This document shows, in pieces, positions 10,701-20,027 of a stretch of 64,000 nucleotides of DNA. A program made the position numbers and the translations under genes. Source of the DNA: JAWPMT01 sp965242775 (lineage in GTDB: Bacteria > Bacteroidota > Bacteroidia > Cytophagales > Cyclobacteriaceae); assembly GCA_965242775.1 (NCBI GenBank), contig CBDETI010000015.1, positions 1 to 64,000 of the forward strand, written 5' to 3'. Position 1 is the stretch's first letter. Every line of letters starts with the position of its first letter. A model generated the notes under the pieces. The model was not told the DNA's origin and searched no databases. It was given only the letters and a program-made list of their open reading frames with translations.

Positions 10701-13700
10701 GTCGCTATCTACATCCTCAACAGCCGTGGAAATATTATCTTCATCATCATCCTGATCTCTGAAATCAAGGATACCGTCACCGTCCGTATCTTGAAGATCC
10801 ATGTTGGAGCCGTTGATATTGTTGACGCCCCTACCTGAGAAGGTATCGAAAATATCCCGTAGGCCATCCCCATCTGTATCAGTACTATAACCTGTTTCAT
10901 CGGACAGATCCAGATCGAGATCGGAATCCAGCTCACTGAAGCCATTCCTATTAGCATCAAATCCCTCAATCTCATCTCCCACAAACCCGATACCGTCGTT
11001 ATCGTTATCTGCATCTACATCTCTATAATCTGGTTCGGAATCGGCTATGGTGAACCCGGAATCCGTATTGGTAGGTGTTACTGCGGTACCTCCATTGTCA
11101 GAGTCATAGCTATCGTCCCATCCATCGGCATCGGTATCGTTACCTGACGGAGCGGTGTAGGCTGCCGTTGTTTGACCCTCGATATTGTCAGTGATACCGT
11201 CATTGTCGGTATCAAGGTCTCTGAAATCAGAGATACCATCACTATCAAAATCAGTGGGGAAGGTAGCATCAAAATAAACGCCATCCACCTCCACACTGCC
11301 GCTAGTGAAGGATGATATTTCCACGCGAATGTATTGAACAGAAGCATCGAGAAGTATAGAATAGCTTTGGAAAGTCGTATTGTTTGGCAGGGAGGTTTGG
11401 TTGTTGGTGAAGGTACCTGTCGCCGCCGTATTTTCGCCTATTTGAATTTGTAGTGACCCGGTGGTTCCTCCAACTTTTCTTAACACTACTGAGATGGAAG
11501 TCCCAGCTGGGTAAGCAGCTCCGAGATCAAAGGTCAAATACTCATTAAGCGCATCCAATGTAGCCGCTGTAGCGTCTGGGGCGCCATCCGCATTGCTAGG
11601 ATTGGTGGCTCCATTGTTGTTCGTTACCGTAGCATTTGTCAGTGTAACGGCATCGTTGAGACCGTCGGAATTGGCATCAGTGAAGCCATCAACAATGCCA
11701 TCGCCATCGGCATCGGTGCCGCCATTTTCCACCACGTCCGATATCCCGTCATTGTCTGTATCCAGGTCGATAAAATCGGCAATACCATCCCTGTCGTGAT
11801 CATATCTATCGTCTACGTCATCACCATTGGTATCAGTAAAACCGGTAAGATCCGAATCGAGGAAATTGAAAATGTTATCGCCATCCTCATCGCCATAAGG
11901 TGCAGGCAGATCAGCAGCTACCTCATCGGCAGTTGGTATCCCATCGTTATCCAGGTCATAATCTATGTTGTCCAGAATTCCGTCACCATCCACGTCGGGA
12001 CTGAACAGGTAATTTGGAATGGATCCACCACCTTGAGTAAAGTCATCGGCAAAATTGGTATTTGTGTTGGTATCCTCGGAACTCGTCAGTACGCCATCGG
12101 CATCATCATCAGTATCTCTCCAATCTTGCGTGGCATCTGAATCTGTATCCTGGAGGACACTATTTGAACCAGTTACATTGGCAATGGCGCCAATTCCGGA
12201 ATTCGTATCAAAAATATCCCACAAGCCATCACTATCGAGATCGGAGTTGTACCCTACTTCATCAGTAATGTCATTGTCACCGTCGGTATCCCAATCAGCA
12301 AAACCATTTTGATTGTTGTCAAAACCTTCAATATTGTCATCAACTCCATCCCCATCAGCGTCGGTATCCAGGTAGTCTGGGTTGCCATCAGCATCTATAT
12401 TGGCGAGGCTTGGATCAATGGCGTTGTTTGTGGCAAAGTCTTCATCATACACATTGTACAATCCATCGCCATCTGCATCCGCCACGACGGGTGCCGTATA
12501 GGAACCGGTAACCTGGGCTTCTATGTTATCTACGATACCATCATTGTCACTGTCAATATCCTGATGATTGGGTATACCGTCACTGTCAGCATCAGGAGGT
12601 GTTACAGCAACTCCGGTAACCGCACACGGATTGCCCCCGGCGATTGTATAATTGTAGGTGACCGCATCGATACCATGGAAGTTGCCTGGATCGACATTTA
12701 GTCTTACCCGTAAATATTGCGCATCGGCAGCCAGCGTATAAGTCGCGTTGGTGAATGACCCGATACTGGTCGTGTTTTGCAACTGTGCATTGGTGAAGTT
12801 GGTACCATCTGTTGATTGGTCAAAAATGAATTGTCCATTGGTAGCGCCGGAGAAAGTCTGATTGACCACAGTCAAGTTTTGACCGGATAAAATCGTAGTT
12901 CCAAAATCAAGGATCAACTCATCGGTATCGTCATCCAGGAATGTACCTGTAGCATCTGCAGCACCCGTAGCATTGGTCCCCGCCAACACCAGACCAGTTT
13001 CGGAAAAGACTGCTGTAGCATTTCCAGAGAATGTGCCACCTGTGACATTGACACAACCGGGATCATGGGCATCTTCCAGGCCATTTCCATTGGCATCTGT
13101 GAGTCCTCCTCCATTGTCCACGGTTCCATCTTCGTCTGTGTCAGAAAGCCCTAATTCCACCACATCAGCGATACCGTCATTATCTGAGTCCAAATCAAGG
13201 AAATCAGGTACGCCATCTAAATCATAATCGAAGATGTCAATGACACCATCACCATTGGTGTCATCCAATGCAAATGGTCCTGATTCACTGGTGTTGACCA
13301 CCCCGTCTCCGTCAATATCCTCATCCTCATAGTTGCTCAAGCCGTCACCATCGATATCCCCGCTAGGATCAATCCCGGTACCTCCATCCTCGCTGGAATC
13401 TGCCAGGCCATCATTGTCAGAATCAGCATCATTGCTATTCACTACGCCATCGCCATCCGCATCATCATTACCGAAAAGGAAATCGGGTATTACCCCTCCC
13501 GGATCATCATTAATATCGTCGGTAGGGTCGCCGTTGGAGTTGACATCCTCACCGCCGCCACCTTGAGATGCAGTCAGCAAGCCGTCACCATCGTCATCAG
13601 TATCCTGGAAATCCCAACTACCATCATTGTCTGAATCCTGAACAGCGGATCCGCTGCCGGTAACTTGTGATGAACCTGTACCCGTGAATGTGTCAAAAAT

Positions 13701-16037
13701 GTCAAGAATACCATCCTCATCTACGTCTGTGTTGAACCCAGTATCATCGAAGTTACCGTCCTGATCAGCATCCCAGTCAGCATATTGATCTCTTATCGCA
13801 TTGTCACCCTCATGATTGTCAGGCACATTGTCATCATCAGAATCTGAGTCCAAAATATCGTCAGATCCAGTGGCATCGGTATTCACCGGGGTAACAAGCG
13901 AACCACCATTGTCTGGGTCATAGCCGTCATCCAATCCATCCGCATCCGTATCGTTGCCGGTAATTGTAATGTAGGTGGACTTGGTTTGTGATTCGAAGTT
14001 GTCAACAATACCATCATCGTCTGAATCAAGATCCAGGTAATCCGGAATAGAGAATGGATCCGTATCACTATCTGTTGGTGTAACAACTGCACTTTCCTGG
14101 GTATCATTCCAGCCATTGGTATTCGTATCGGTGAAATTGGCAATACCGCCGGTTCCGGAATCTACGGTCAGTCCGTCTCTGAATTCAATTACATCGACTA
14201 CTCCATCATTATCCGAATCTCGGTCCCGATAATTCCTATTGCCATCGCCATCAGTATCCAATGCGGTAAATGGCGTCAGCTCGGTGGCATCATCAAAACC
14301 GTCACCATCTGCGTCATTGTCAAAAGTGTTGTCCACACTATCTCCGTCTGTATCATTTCCACCTGTCTGATCCACGTCGAAAGTATCATCGATACCATCC
14401 ATATCGGTATCCGTACCGCTACCGCCGTTAGTTCCTGAGTTCGTTACATCCACTGCATCTACAATACCGTCGCCATCTGAATCAGCCCAGGTATCTACCC
14501 ATCCATCATTATTCGAGTCTGTGCCACCTCCTTCTAAAACATCTTGGTATCCGTCGTTATCCGAATCCAGGTCCCGGTAATCGGTAAGTCCGTCACCGTC
14601 TGTATCTATGCCGGAAACAGAAGTTCCGCCGTTATCGGGATCCAACGCATCTGCCAGCCCGTCACCATCCGTATCGGTGCTATCGTCTACCCGGCCATCG
14701 TTATTTGTATCTTGTTGACCACTCTCAATAGGATCTGTTATCCCATCATTGTCTGAATCTGTATCAAGGAGATCGCTTATACCATCATTGTCGGTATCAG
14801 GTCGGCTCAATACGGTTCCGGAATTATCGGGATCATAAGTATCAAAATGACCGTCAGAATCCGTATCGGTGCTATCGTCGCCTTTGCCATCTCCATTTGT
14901 ATCTGTGCCCCCTGCTTCGGATATGTCGGTGATACCATCATTATCAGAATCAAGATCTACCAGATCACCGTTGCCATCACCATCGGTATCGATCACGGTA
15001 ATGGAGACCCCACCGGTTGAGGCATCGTAGGTATTTGGAAGCCCATCACCATCCAGGTCCTGGTCGGCGCTATCAATAATATCATCTCCGTCGGTATCGG
15101 TACCACCACTAATGCTGAAATCAAAGGCATCATCTATTCCATCCCCATCAGTATCCACCCCGCCCGTAATACTCACATCCACATTGTCCGTAATACCATC
15201 GTTATCCACATCAGCCAGGCCATCCACTTTACCATCGCCATCGCTATCGGGATTGGTGACTGTGCCGGTATCTACTTCCCTCAAATCGGGAATACCGTCA
15301 TCATCAGAATCAAGATCCAAAAAGTCTGGGATGCCATCAAGATCGGCATCGTAGTTGTCCCAAACGCCATCTCCATTGCTATCTACCTCAACAATATTGT
15401 TAGTTACTCCGGTATCATCCGCATCGCGATAATTAGGTATGCCATCACCATCCGCATCCTGACTGGGGTCCACCGTTTCTCCGCCATCTTCATCTGTATC
15501 CAAAATGCCATCATTATCCGAATCAAGATCTGTCGCATCGGCAATTCCATCATTGTCTTTGTCGCCGTTAAACAGGTAGTCTGGTATTGATCCGCTCTGT
15601 CCATTGGTTTGGTCATCGGAGTAGTCGCCGTTGCTATTGGCATCTTCATTGGCAGTCAGTGCACCATCATTGTCGTCATTATCGTCTCGCCAATCCCTGA
15701 AGTCAATACCATCTGTATTTTGGAGATCCGCATCTGATCCGGTTTCATTTCCGGCCGTACCGAGGGTGGTATTGTCAAACGCGTCTGCCAGGCCATCGCC
15801 ATCGGTATCCGTGGAGAAGTCGGCTTCATCGGTCAGGCCATTGCTGTTGTCATCCCACTCACCTACACCGTCGTTATTTAGGTCGTCTCCTTCAATAACA
15901 TCTGCTACATTGTCATTATCACTGTCGGTATCGAGGTAATCCTGGAGGTCGACGCCATCAGAATTTGTAGGCGTGATAAGTGTTCCACCAGAACTAGGAT
16001 CAAAAGCTATCATCAATCCCATCCCCGTCGCTATCAC
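7797..16037 (-). CDS. Giant T9SS thrombospondin type 3 repeat protein (gene B), C-terminal part after frameshift
   Basis: This is the distal 2.7 thousand residues of gene B; the apparent start at 16037 is not a real one. It holds most of the Asp-rich thrombospondin type 3 calcium-binding repeats (units like DSDNDGI, DTDGDG, DLDSDNDG). It also has two inserted discoidin-like beta-sandwich domains (about 13065-12615 and 11660-11275). Three ~110-residue Calx-beta-like repeats follow (about 9335-8345; motif QLTFTNGNWN, DDxxxDGDxxY). A linker with LAWVTTNEVNVESMIL leads to a T9SS type A sorting domain (MYPNPVIDQL to the ARILKR end). T9SS cargo is exported across the outer membrane and usually anchored to the surface. 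The protein is extremely acidic and would need calcium to fold. It continues the 16000-19698 frame: AFIALSNSDSDGDGIDDSF then FDPSSGGTL, as in paralogue C. Confidence 0.9.
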   Translation of the reverse strand: MIATGMGLMIAFDPSSGGTLITPTNSDGVDLQDYLDTDSDNDNVADVIEGDDLNNDGVGEWDDNSNGLTDEADFSTDTDGDGLADAFDNTTLGTAGNETGSDADLQNTDGIDFRDWRDDNDDNDGALTANEDANSNGDYSDDQTNGQSGSIPDYLFNGDKDNDGIADATDLDSDNDGILDTDEDGGETVDPSQDADGDGIPNYRDADDTGVTNNIVEVDSNGDGVWDNYDADLDGIPDFLDLDSDDDGIPDLREVDTGTVTNPDSDGDGKVDGLADVDNDGITDNVDVSITGGVDTDGDGIDDAFDFSISGGTDTDGDDIIDSADQDLDGDGLPNTYDASTGGVSITVIDTDGDGNGDLVDLDSDNDGITDISEAGGTDTNGDGKGDDSTDTDSDGHFDTYDPDNSGTVLSRPDTDNDGISDLLDTDSDNDGITDPIESGQQDTNNDGRVDDSTDTDGDGLADALDPDNGGTSVSGIDTDGDGLTDYRDLDSDNDGYQDVLEGGGTDSNNDGWVDTWADSDGDGIVDAVDVTNSGTNGGSGTDTDMDGIDDTFDVDQTGGNDTDGDSVDNTFDNDADGDGFDDATELTPFTALDTDGDGNRNYRDRDSDNDGVVDVIEFRDGLTVDSGTGGIANFTDTNTNGWNDTQESAVVTPTDSDTDPFSIPDYLDLDSDDDGIVDNFESQTKSTYITITGNDTDADGLDDGYDPDNGGSLVTPVNTDATGSDDILDSDSDDDNVPDNHEGDNAIRDQYADWDADQDGNFDDTGFNTDVDEDGILDIFDTFTGTGSSQVTGSGSAVQDSDNDGSWDFQDTDDDGDGLLTASQGGGGEDVNSNGDPTDDINDDPGGVIPDFLFGNDDADGDGVVNSNDADSDNDGLADSSEDGGTGIDPSGDIDGDGLSNYEDEDIDGDGVVNTSESGPFALDDTNGDGVIDIFDYDLDGVPDFLDLDSDNDGIADVVELGLSDTDEDGTVDNGGGLTDANGNGLEDAHDPGCVNVTGGTFSGNATAVFSETGLVLAGTNATGAADATGTFLDDDTDELILDFGTTILSGQNLTVVNQTFSGATNGQFIFDQSTDGTNFTNAQLQNTTSIGSFTNATYTLAADAQYLRVRLNVDPGNFHGIDAVTYNYTIAGGNPCAVTGVAVTPPDADSDGIPNHQDIDSDNDGIVDNIEAQVTGSYTAPVVADADGDGLYNVYDEDFATNNAIDPSLANIDADGNPDYLDTDADGDGVDDNIEGFDNNQNGFADWDTDGDNDITDEVGYNSDLDSDGLWDIFDTNSGIGAIANVTGSNSVLQDTDSDATQDWRDTDDDADGVLTSSEDTNTNTNFADDFTQGGGSIPNYLFSPDVDGDGILDNIDYDLDNDGIPTADEVAADLPAPYGDEDGDNIFNFLDSDLTGFTDTNGDDVDDRYDHDRDGIADFIDLDTDNDGISDVVENGGTDADGDGIVDGFTDANSDGLNDAVTLTNATVTNNNGATNPSNADGAPDATAATLDALNEYLTFDLGAAYPAGTSISVVLRKVGGTTGSLQIQIGENTAATGTFTNNQTSLPNNTTFQSYSILLDASVQYIRVEISSFTSGSVEVDGVYFDATFPTDFDSDGISDFRDLDTDNDGITDNIEGQTTAAYTAPSGNDTDADGWDDSYDSDNGGTAVTPTNTDSGFTIADSEPDYRDVDADNDNDGIGFVGDEIEGFDANRNGFSELDSDLDLDLSDETGYSTDTDGDGLRDIFDTFSGRGVNNINGSNMDLQDTDGDGILDFRDQDDDEDNISTAVEDVDSDGNWTNDKVQGGGATPDYLFFNDSDNDRVADGQDADGDNDGILDSDEYDNTTYRDPFGDQDGDGVFNYNDADNPNTIGDTQPLTDSNGDGIWDEYDTDLDGVPNFFDLDSDNDGIQDILEAGGTDSDNDGKLDGTTDSDDDGIYDNVDVDSAPGNGGSGVDTDGDDIDDTYDTDQLTDTDMDGVPDYVDVDSAPGNGGSGVDTDGDDIDDTFDATQTGGTDLDGDSIDDATDLDDDGDSILDTADLDDDGDGIVNTIDADEGGTPLADGDFDGDGLVNRIDIDSDSDGLVDLIEAGGSDTDGDGMLDTTGDTDGDGWGNLVDSDNGGTALTVPNTDGTDEADYLDIDADDDGIYDFNEGFDDDEDGSYTDDYTDRATAFGNATFYNPLDLSWYSTDSDTDNLPNFLDPDNSEYADADSDGLINLFDTDQGGNFYGNVSGKPDNDGDTEENYVDRDGSFIITPSVVTTSEGGTNDSFSVVLTLQPATNVVINITESSDEISLGSSQLTFTNGNWNMAQSVTVNGEDDALNDGDIGYTITLSINDALSDDDYDDASDQQVLGTNEDNEGSIRLSTSTATTGEDGTNSSFDVELSVAPTTNVVIDLTESSDEGSISPTQLTFNNGNWNSPQTVTVTHADDNLLDGDQNYNITLSVNDPLSDNNFDDAVDETVTVTNVDDDEGVVLSSTSVVTSESGTVANFTVVLDVQPTTNVVIDLSEASDEGSVSPAQLTFTNGNYNVAQPVTVTPADDIDQDGDQVYGITVSVNASSDATFLGVADQTVFVTNQDDENPLPLDFLSFVADVQERGIHLAWVTTNEVNVESMILQRSLDGENFTDIYSVAGSNVEDQVNTYGFLDESPIAGINYYRIRQVDFDGTFEFSYIISVFWETKDFEITMYPNPVIDQLTIAGPVNLGHVVYEIYDSRGVQVLASQETAAGSKVQVDLSELKTGTYYFLIKLGSKVERARILKR
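9581..10790 (-). repeat. 1210-bp block of gene B nearly identical to 21812-23021 in gene C
   Basis: The two blocks align without any indel at a constant offset of 12231 bp and differ at scattered positions. There are small islands of synonymous divergence, for example around 10265-10285 and 10570-10630. Flanking parts of the two genes are much less similar. A second short matching stretch follows at about 10920-11020 versus 23150-23250. The pattern suggests gene conversion between the paralogues. Confidence 0.8.
10058..10300 (-). repeat. Tandem ~123-bp repeat within gene B
   Basis: Two adjacent copies of about 41 codons encode APGNGGSGVDTDGDDIDDT followed by a YDTDQ or FDATQ variant. The Gly/Ser-rich NGGSG breaks the Asp repeats. 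The same pair occurs in gene C at about 22290-22530. Confidence 0.7.
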
Positions 16038-19000
16038 TATTAGATAGCGCTATGAAAGCTGCGGTTGTTTGTGCTTCAATGATATCGGTAATGCCATCGC
16101 CATCGCTATCGATATCCAGAAAATCGTTGATGCCATCAGAATCGGAATCCGGATTAGCCAGGTCGGAGGTAGGATTTGTATCGGTAACGTCATCGGTATC
16201 CACAAAATTCATCAGACCATCATTATCAGGATCATCTAATGTGAACTGGCCTGTAGTCGTACTAAGACCAAATGGAACGGACCCCCCATCCGCCTCAACG
16301 GCATCCCAAATACCATCATTGTCGCTATCCAGATCCAGAAAATCAGGCACTCCATCCAGGTCCGTATCATACTGATCAATGGTGCCATCGGTGTTTGAAT
16401 CCGTAAAAGAAGTAGTATTTACACCATAGGTATCGGAATCGCTGGCATTTGCAGTTCCATCATTATCAATATCATCATCACGATAGTTGGGCACACCGTC
16501 TCCATCCGGATCAGCACTAGGATCGATGCTTTGGCCCCCATCCTCATCTGCATCCACAATACCATCATTGTCGGAATCTGCATCATCGGAATCCTCAATT
16601 GAATCCCCATCGTAATCTCCCCTGTACAAATAGTCCGGGGTAGCTGCGCCAGCACCCTGGCCCTGAGTTTTGTCATCGGTCCAATCATTGTTGGTATTGG
16701 TGTCTTCACCCGAAGTAAGAAGACCGTCATTATCATCATCGGTATCCTGCCAGTCGTCATTGTCGGCACCGTCAGTATTTTGAACAGGAGCGGCGGTTCC
16801 ACTATTGTCAGTATCAAAGACATTCCACAGACCATCTGCATCACCATCACTATCAAAACCGGAAAAATCGGCCGTTTCCAGCACATTGTTGCTGTTGCTA
16901 TCCCAGTCCCCAAAACCATCAAAATCGGCATCATGGCCTTCTATAATGTCATCTACTCCATCACCATCCGAATCGTCATCCTGGAAATCTTCTGTGGCAT
17001 CACCGTCGGTATCGACTGGCGTGATAAGTGTACCCCCGTTATTCGGGTCATAGACATCCCTCAGGCCGTTGCCATTCGCATCAGTAGCATTTGTAGCAAT
17101 CGAACTACTGCTGGTTTGTCCCTCCAGATTGTCGAGGATTCCATCATTGTCGCTATCAATATCAAGATAGTCGACATAGGTATCACTGTCCGTATCTGGA
17201 ATCGCCAGCGCCCCTGATTCCTGCGTGTCGTTACGACCATTGCTATTGCTATCAGTGAATCCCGAGATCGCACCATCAGCTCCTGCGGTTCCTCCAGCTT
17301 CAAAAACATCTACAATACCGTCATCATCACTGTCCAGATCCAGGTAATTGTCTACTCCGTCACTATCAGTATCGGGAATTGAAAGCGCACTGGCCGCGGC
17401 GCAGGCGGTAATGTTGTAATTGTATGACAAAGCATCGATGAACACGGTACCGGCATTAGGATTACTACTCAATGTGAACCGAATGTATTGCGCATCGGCA
17501 ATGAGGGTATAAGTGATCGTCTCATAAAAACCAGGGTTACCGGCGACGTAACTCTGGATATTCGAGTTGACGTAAGTCGTGCCATCCGTAGACTGCTCGA
17601 TGGTGGTAATTAACTCTGTTCCCAGGTTGCCAATAACAATGGTGATGTCTTGTCCCCCAGGGACGGTAGCCCCGAGGTTGGCGACAATTGTGGCTCCGAC
17701 GGTTGTGGAAGTGGTAGCGTTAAAATCGCTGGCCCCAGTAATGTTGCCGGTATTAGTGAAGTTGGCTGACGAAAAAACGGCTGTTGCATTACCTGAGCCA
17801 CTGGATCCTGCGCCGGTACACGCCGGGTCAAATGCGTCATGGAGACCATTTCCGTTTAGGTCAGTGATCCCTGAGCCTTCGTTGAAAGTTCCATCATTGT
17901 TGGCATCAGTCTGCCCAAATTCTACTATGTCTGGAATTCCATCGTTATCACTGTCAATGTCCAGAGCATTTGGCACTCCGTCCAGGTCCGAATCAAAATT
18001 ATCGTTGATACCATCGACATTGCTGTCAACAAATCCGGCAAAGTCCACATCCACATAATCCGGAATATTGTCTCCATCTGTATCTGCACGAAAATCTCCT
18101 TCTACCGAATCCGCTACCCCGTCATTATCACTATCCAAGTCCACGTTATCGTCAATACCATCGCCATCGGAATCGCAAACAAATGTGAAGTTTACAATCT
18201 GGCTATTGATCTGAAAATAGCCGTAGGACCAAGTATTGAGTAGGTCTGTATCTCCGTCTGTCCATAAGTGAGTGGCAGTATTGGTACCGTCCAATTCTAC
18301 GGTCGGACTAGAGCCAGTACCTGTCAGGGGGCTATCATCCCAGTAGATTAGATCGAAACTGGTACTTGGTCGCACATCAAGCATTTGAATGCCCGAAGCG
18401 TTTGCCTCCACATCAAAAAGTGGCACATGCAAGGGACCCGCTGTGAAGCGTCCACTTATTGTTATCTGTGTTCCGGAAGAGACGTAGGCATTGTTTCCAT
18501 CGATACCGTCCCAGCGAATTACCTGGGGGCCCACGGCGGTCACCTCTTGCTCGATGATAATATCAGCGGTGCCATCCTGATAACCGCTTACACCATTCAG
18601 GTCGACTAAGACCGCTATAAATCCTGTTTGATTTGTGTTGAAATAAATGGTGCCTTCGCCGCCTGTACCCTGGTTATTACAATAAAATACTGCATCGGTA
18701 ATGTCAATGGAAGGAAGAATTGTGGTTGGGTAAATATCAATATCAGGATTATTGATAAAGATCTCATATTCTTCCGCGCCGATATCAGTATCCTGACTTT
18801 GTCTCTGATCTAGGAAGTCAATGTTACCATCTCCATTTGTGTCGGTAACAGAGTTATCAGCACCGGTGCTGTTGGCATAAACAATTACAGAAAATGGATC
18901 GATTCCCTGTAAGTCAATTTCCTTTATATAACTACCTGCGCTGGCGCCACCAATGACCGATGGAATCTGCGCGTAAAGCTGAAACTCCGTGGACATGATG

Positions 19001-19698
19001 TTGCCAAATGCAGTGGTAGAGAAGTTCCATCGGGCACAATGCATTCTACCCGGTTTTTCCTCTGTACCATCATATACAGAAAAGTCCCAAATGTCGTACC
19101 AGCTTCTAAGGTCCTGATCGTTGCTCCAGGTACCATTGGGGCCCGCATCGGCTTGCAGGAATACGATAATAAAGTCTTGGTCTGAACCCGTATTATTGGT
19201 CCATGAATTGGCGCTGTAACCGGAGGGTCCTACGACTGCCGCTGGACCAGCGGTCGCCTCTGCGGCTGAGACGATAACACCAGACTGACCAGCATCAAAG
19301 GTGGCGGCAGTACCGCCGGTGGCGAGTAAGGTCCATGATGTAAGAGGTGTCGAGGCGTTGGGATCGACACCTTCGGAGAAGATACCTACGTGAAGATTTT
19401 GATTGGTGGCACCTGTTCCGGTGATCCTTCGCAACCCCCAGTAGAGGGTCTCCCCGTCACGGATGTAGATTCTTACTAAATCAGAGGAAGCACCGTTAGG
19501 ATCAAAGAAAAGACGAGAATCAATGCCACTCACATTGGCATCATGCTCGAGGTAGCCAATGAAATCGTTGGTACCTGTGGCAGACCCCCCCGTTGTGTTC
19601 GGGTTGAGGTTCTTCGATCCTTCCGAGCGCAATGTCGTAGGAACGCAAATACATAGAGCTAGCACCAGTGGTGCAAGGCGACGCTTCAGTGTTTTCAT
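16000..19698 (-). CDS. Giant T9SS thrombospondin type 3 repeat protein (gene B), N-terminal part
   Basis: This is the first 1232 residues of gene B. A signal peptide (MKTLKRRLAPLVLALCICV) leads into a roughly 500-residue beta-rich region with no family I can name. It shares FIGYLEHD, RSWYDIWDFSVYDG, and DVRPSTSFDLIYWDDS with paralogue C. Thrombospondin type 3 repeats begin near residue 507 (CDSDGDGIDDNVDLDSDNDG). A discoidin-like insert occupies about residues 623-768 (STDGTTYVNSNI, AQYIRFTL). The frame stops at 16000 because an A4 run on the plus strand (16002-16005) has one base too many; removing it joins this frame to 7797-16037 and gives a protein of about 3966 residues. The start follows a GTCACCGCCAGAC element also found upstream of gene C, and a -7 promoter element lies about 70 bp upstream. 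Confidence 0.88.
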   Translation of the reverse strand: MKTLKRRLAPLVLALCICVPTTLRSEGSKNLNPNTTGGSATGTNDFIGYLEHDANVSGIDSRLFFDPNGASSDLVRIYIRDGETLYWGLRRITGTGATNQNLHVGIFSEGVDPNASTPLTSWTLLATGGTAATFDAGQSGVIVSAAEATAGPAAVVGPSGYSANSWTNNTGSDQDFIIVFLQADAGPNGTWSNDQDLRSWYDIWDFSVYDGTEEKPGRMHCARWNFSTTAFGNIMSTEFQLYAQIPSVIGGASAGSYIKEIDLQGIDPFSVIVYANSTGADNSVTDTNGDGNIDFLDQRQSQDTDIGAEEYEIFINNPDIDIYPTTILPSIDITDAVFYCNNQGTGGEGTIYFNTNQTGFIAVLVDLNGVSGYQDGTADIIIEQEVTAVGPQVIRWDGIDGNNAYVSSGTQITISGRFTAGPLHVPLFDVEANASGIQMLDVRPSTSFDLIYWDDSPLTGTGSSPTVELDGTNTATHLWTDGDTDLLNTWSYGYFQINSQIVNFTFVCDSDGDGIDDNVDLDSDNDGVADSVEGDFRADTDGDNIPDYVDVDFAGFVDSNVDGINDNFDSDLDGVPNALDIDSDNDGIPDIVEFGQTDANNDGTFNEGSGITDLNGNGLHDAFDPACTGAGSSGSGNATAVFSSANFTNTGNITGASDFNATTSTTVGATIVANLGATVPGGQDITIVIGNLGTELITTIEQSTDGTTYVNSNIQSYVAGNPGFYETITYTLIADAQYIRFTLSSNPNAGTVFIDALSYNYNITACAAASALSIPDTDSDGVDNYLDLDSDDDGIVDVFEAGGTAGADGAISGFTDSNSNGRNDTQESGALAIPDTDSDTYVDYLDIDSDNDGILDNLEGQTSSSSIATNATDANGNGLRDVYDPNNGGTLITPVDTDGDATEDFQDDDSDGDGVDDIIEGHDADFDGFGDWDSNSNNVLETADFSGFDSDGDADGLWNVFDTDNSGTAAPVQNTDGADNDDWQDTDDDNDGLLTSGEDTNTNNDWTDDKTQGQGAGAATPDYLYRGDYDGDSIEDSDDADSDNDGIVDADEDGGQSIDPSADPDGDGVPNYRDDDIDNDGTANASDSDTYGVNTTSFTDSNTDGTIDQYDTDLDGVPDFLDLDSDNDGIWDAVEADGGSVPFGLSTTTGQFTLDDPDNDGLMNFVDTDDVTDTNPTSDLANPDSDSDGINDFLDIDSDGDGITDIIEAQTTAAFIALSNSDSDGDGIDDSF

Positions 19699-19767
19699 TA
19701 GATTGACTTTCAGTCTGGCGGTGACTTATGTCAATAAAAATTGTATCTAATCAAGATAACTTAGTAC

Positions 19768-19775
19768 CAAATATA
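19768..19775 (-). promoter_or_regulatory. Predicted -7 promoter element of gene B
   Basis: The minus strand reads TATATTTG, a full match to the Bacteroidota -7 consensus TANNTTTG, 70 bp upstream of the ATG at 19698. No good TTTG -33 element was found 19 bases upstream. Gene C has TATCTTTG at the equivalent place in an otherwise similar upstream region, which supports the call. Confidence 0.5.
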
Positions 19776-19950
19776 TTTTTATATAGCAATTGATAGTACC
19801 TGTTTTCGGCGAATGGTACTAATACTTCGATATTTGTCCATTCCAAGGTCTATTCGGGGGCGAAGATCGTATGTACTAACTGGAAATTTCAGCCAACAGA
19901 CCATTTTTCCATTACAAGAGGAGCCATCTGTTCGGTAAGGGACAAAGCCC

Positions 19951-20001
19951 AAAAAAGCGTGAGGGGTGCAGGCAACCTAAACCTCCCTGACCTCATGACG
20001 C
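19951..20001 (-). terminator. Probable rho-independent terminator of gene C
   Basis: The minus strand reads GCGTCATGAGG, a GC-rich middle, CCCCTCACGC and then TTTTTT. The outer arms pair as GCGT/ACGC and GAGG/CCTC with a small bulge. It lies 27 bp after the stop codon of gene C. The imperfect stem lowers confidence. Confidence 0.5.
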
Positions 20002-20027
20002 CTTGTTGAACGCCTTTTAAAATGAGT

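Larger units (their letters stand above)
19699..20027 (-). other. 329-bp intergenic region between genes C and B
   Basis: From the gene C end it holds an imperfect stem-loop with a T run (probable terminator, 19951-20001), then about 140 bp with nothing recognisable. After that comes the upstream element of gene B (19696-19812), which matches the upstream region of gene C (31746-31857). No ORF of interest was seen in it. Confidence 0.6.
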
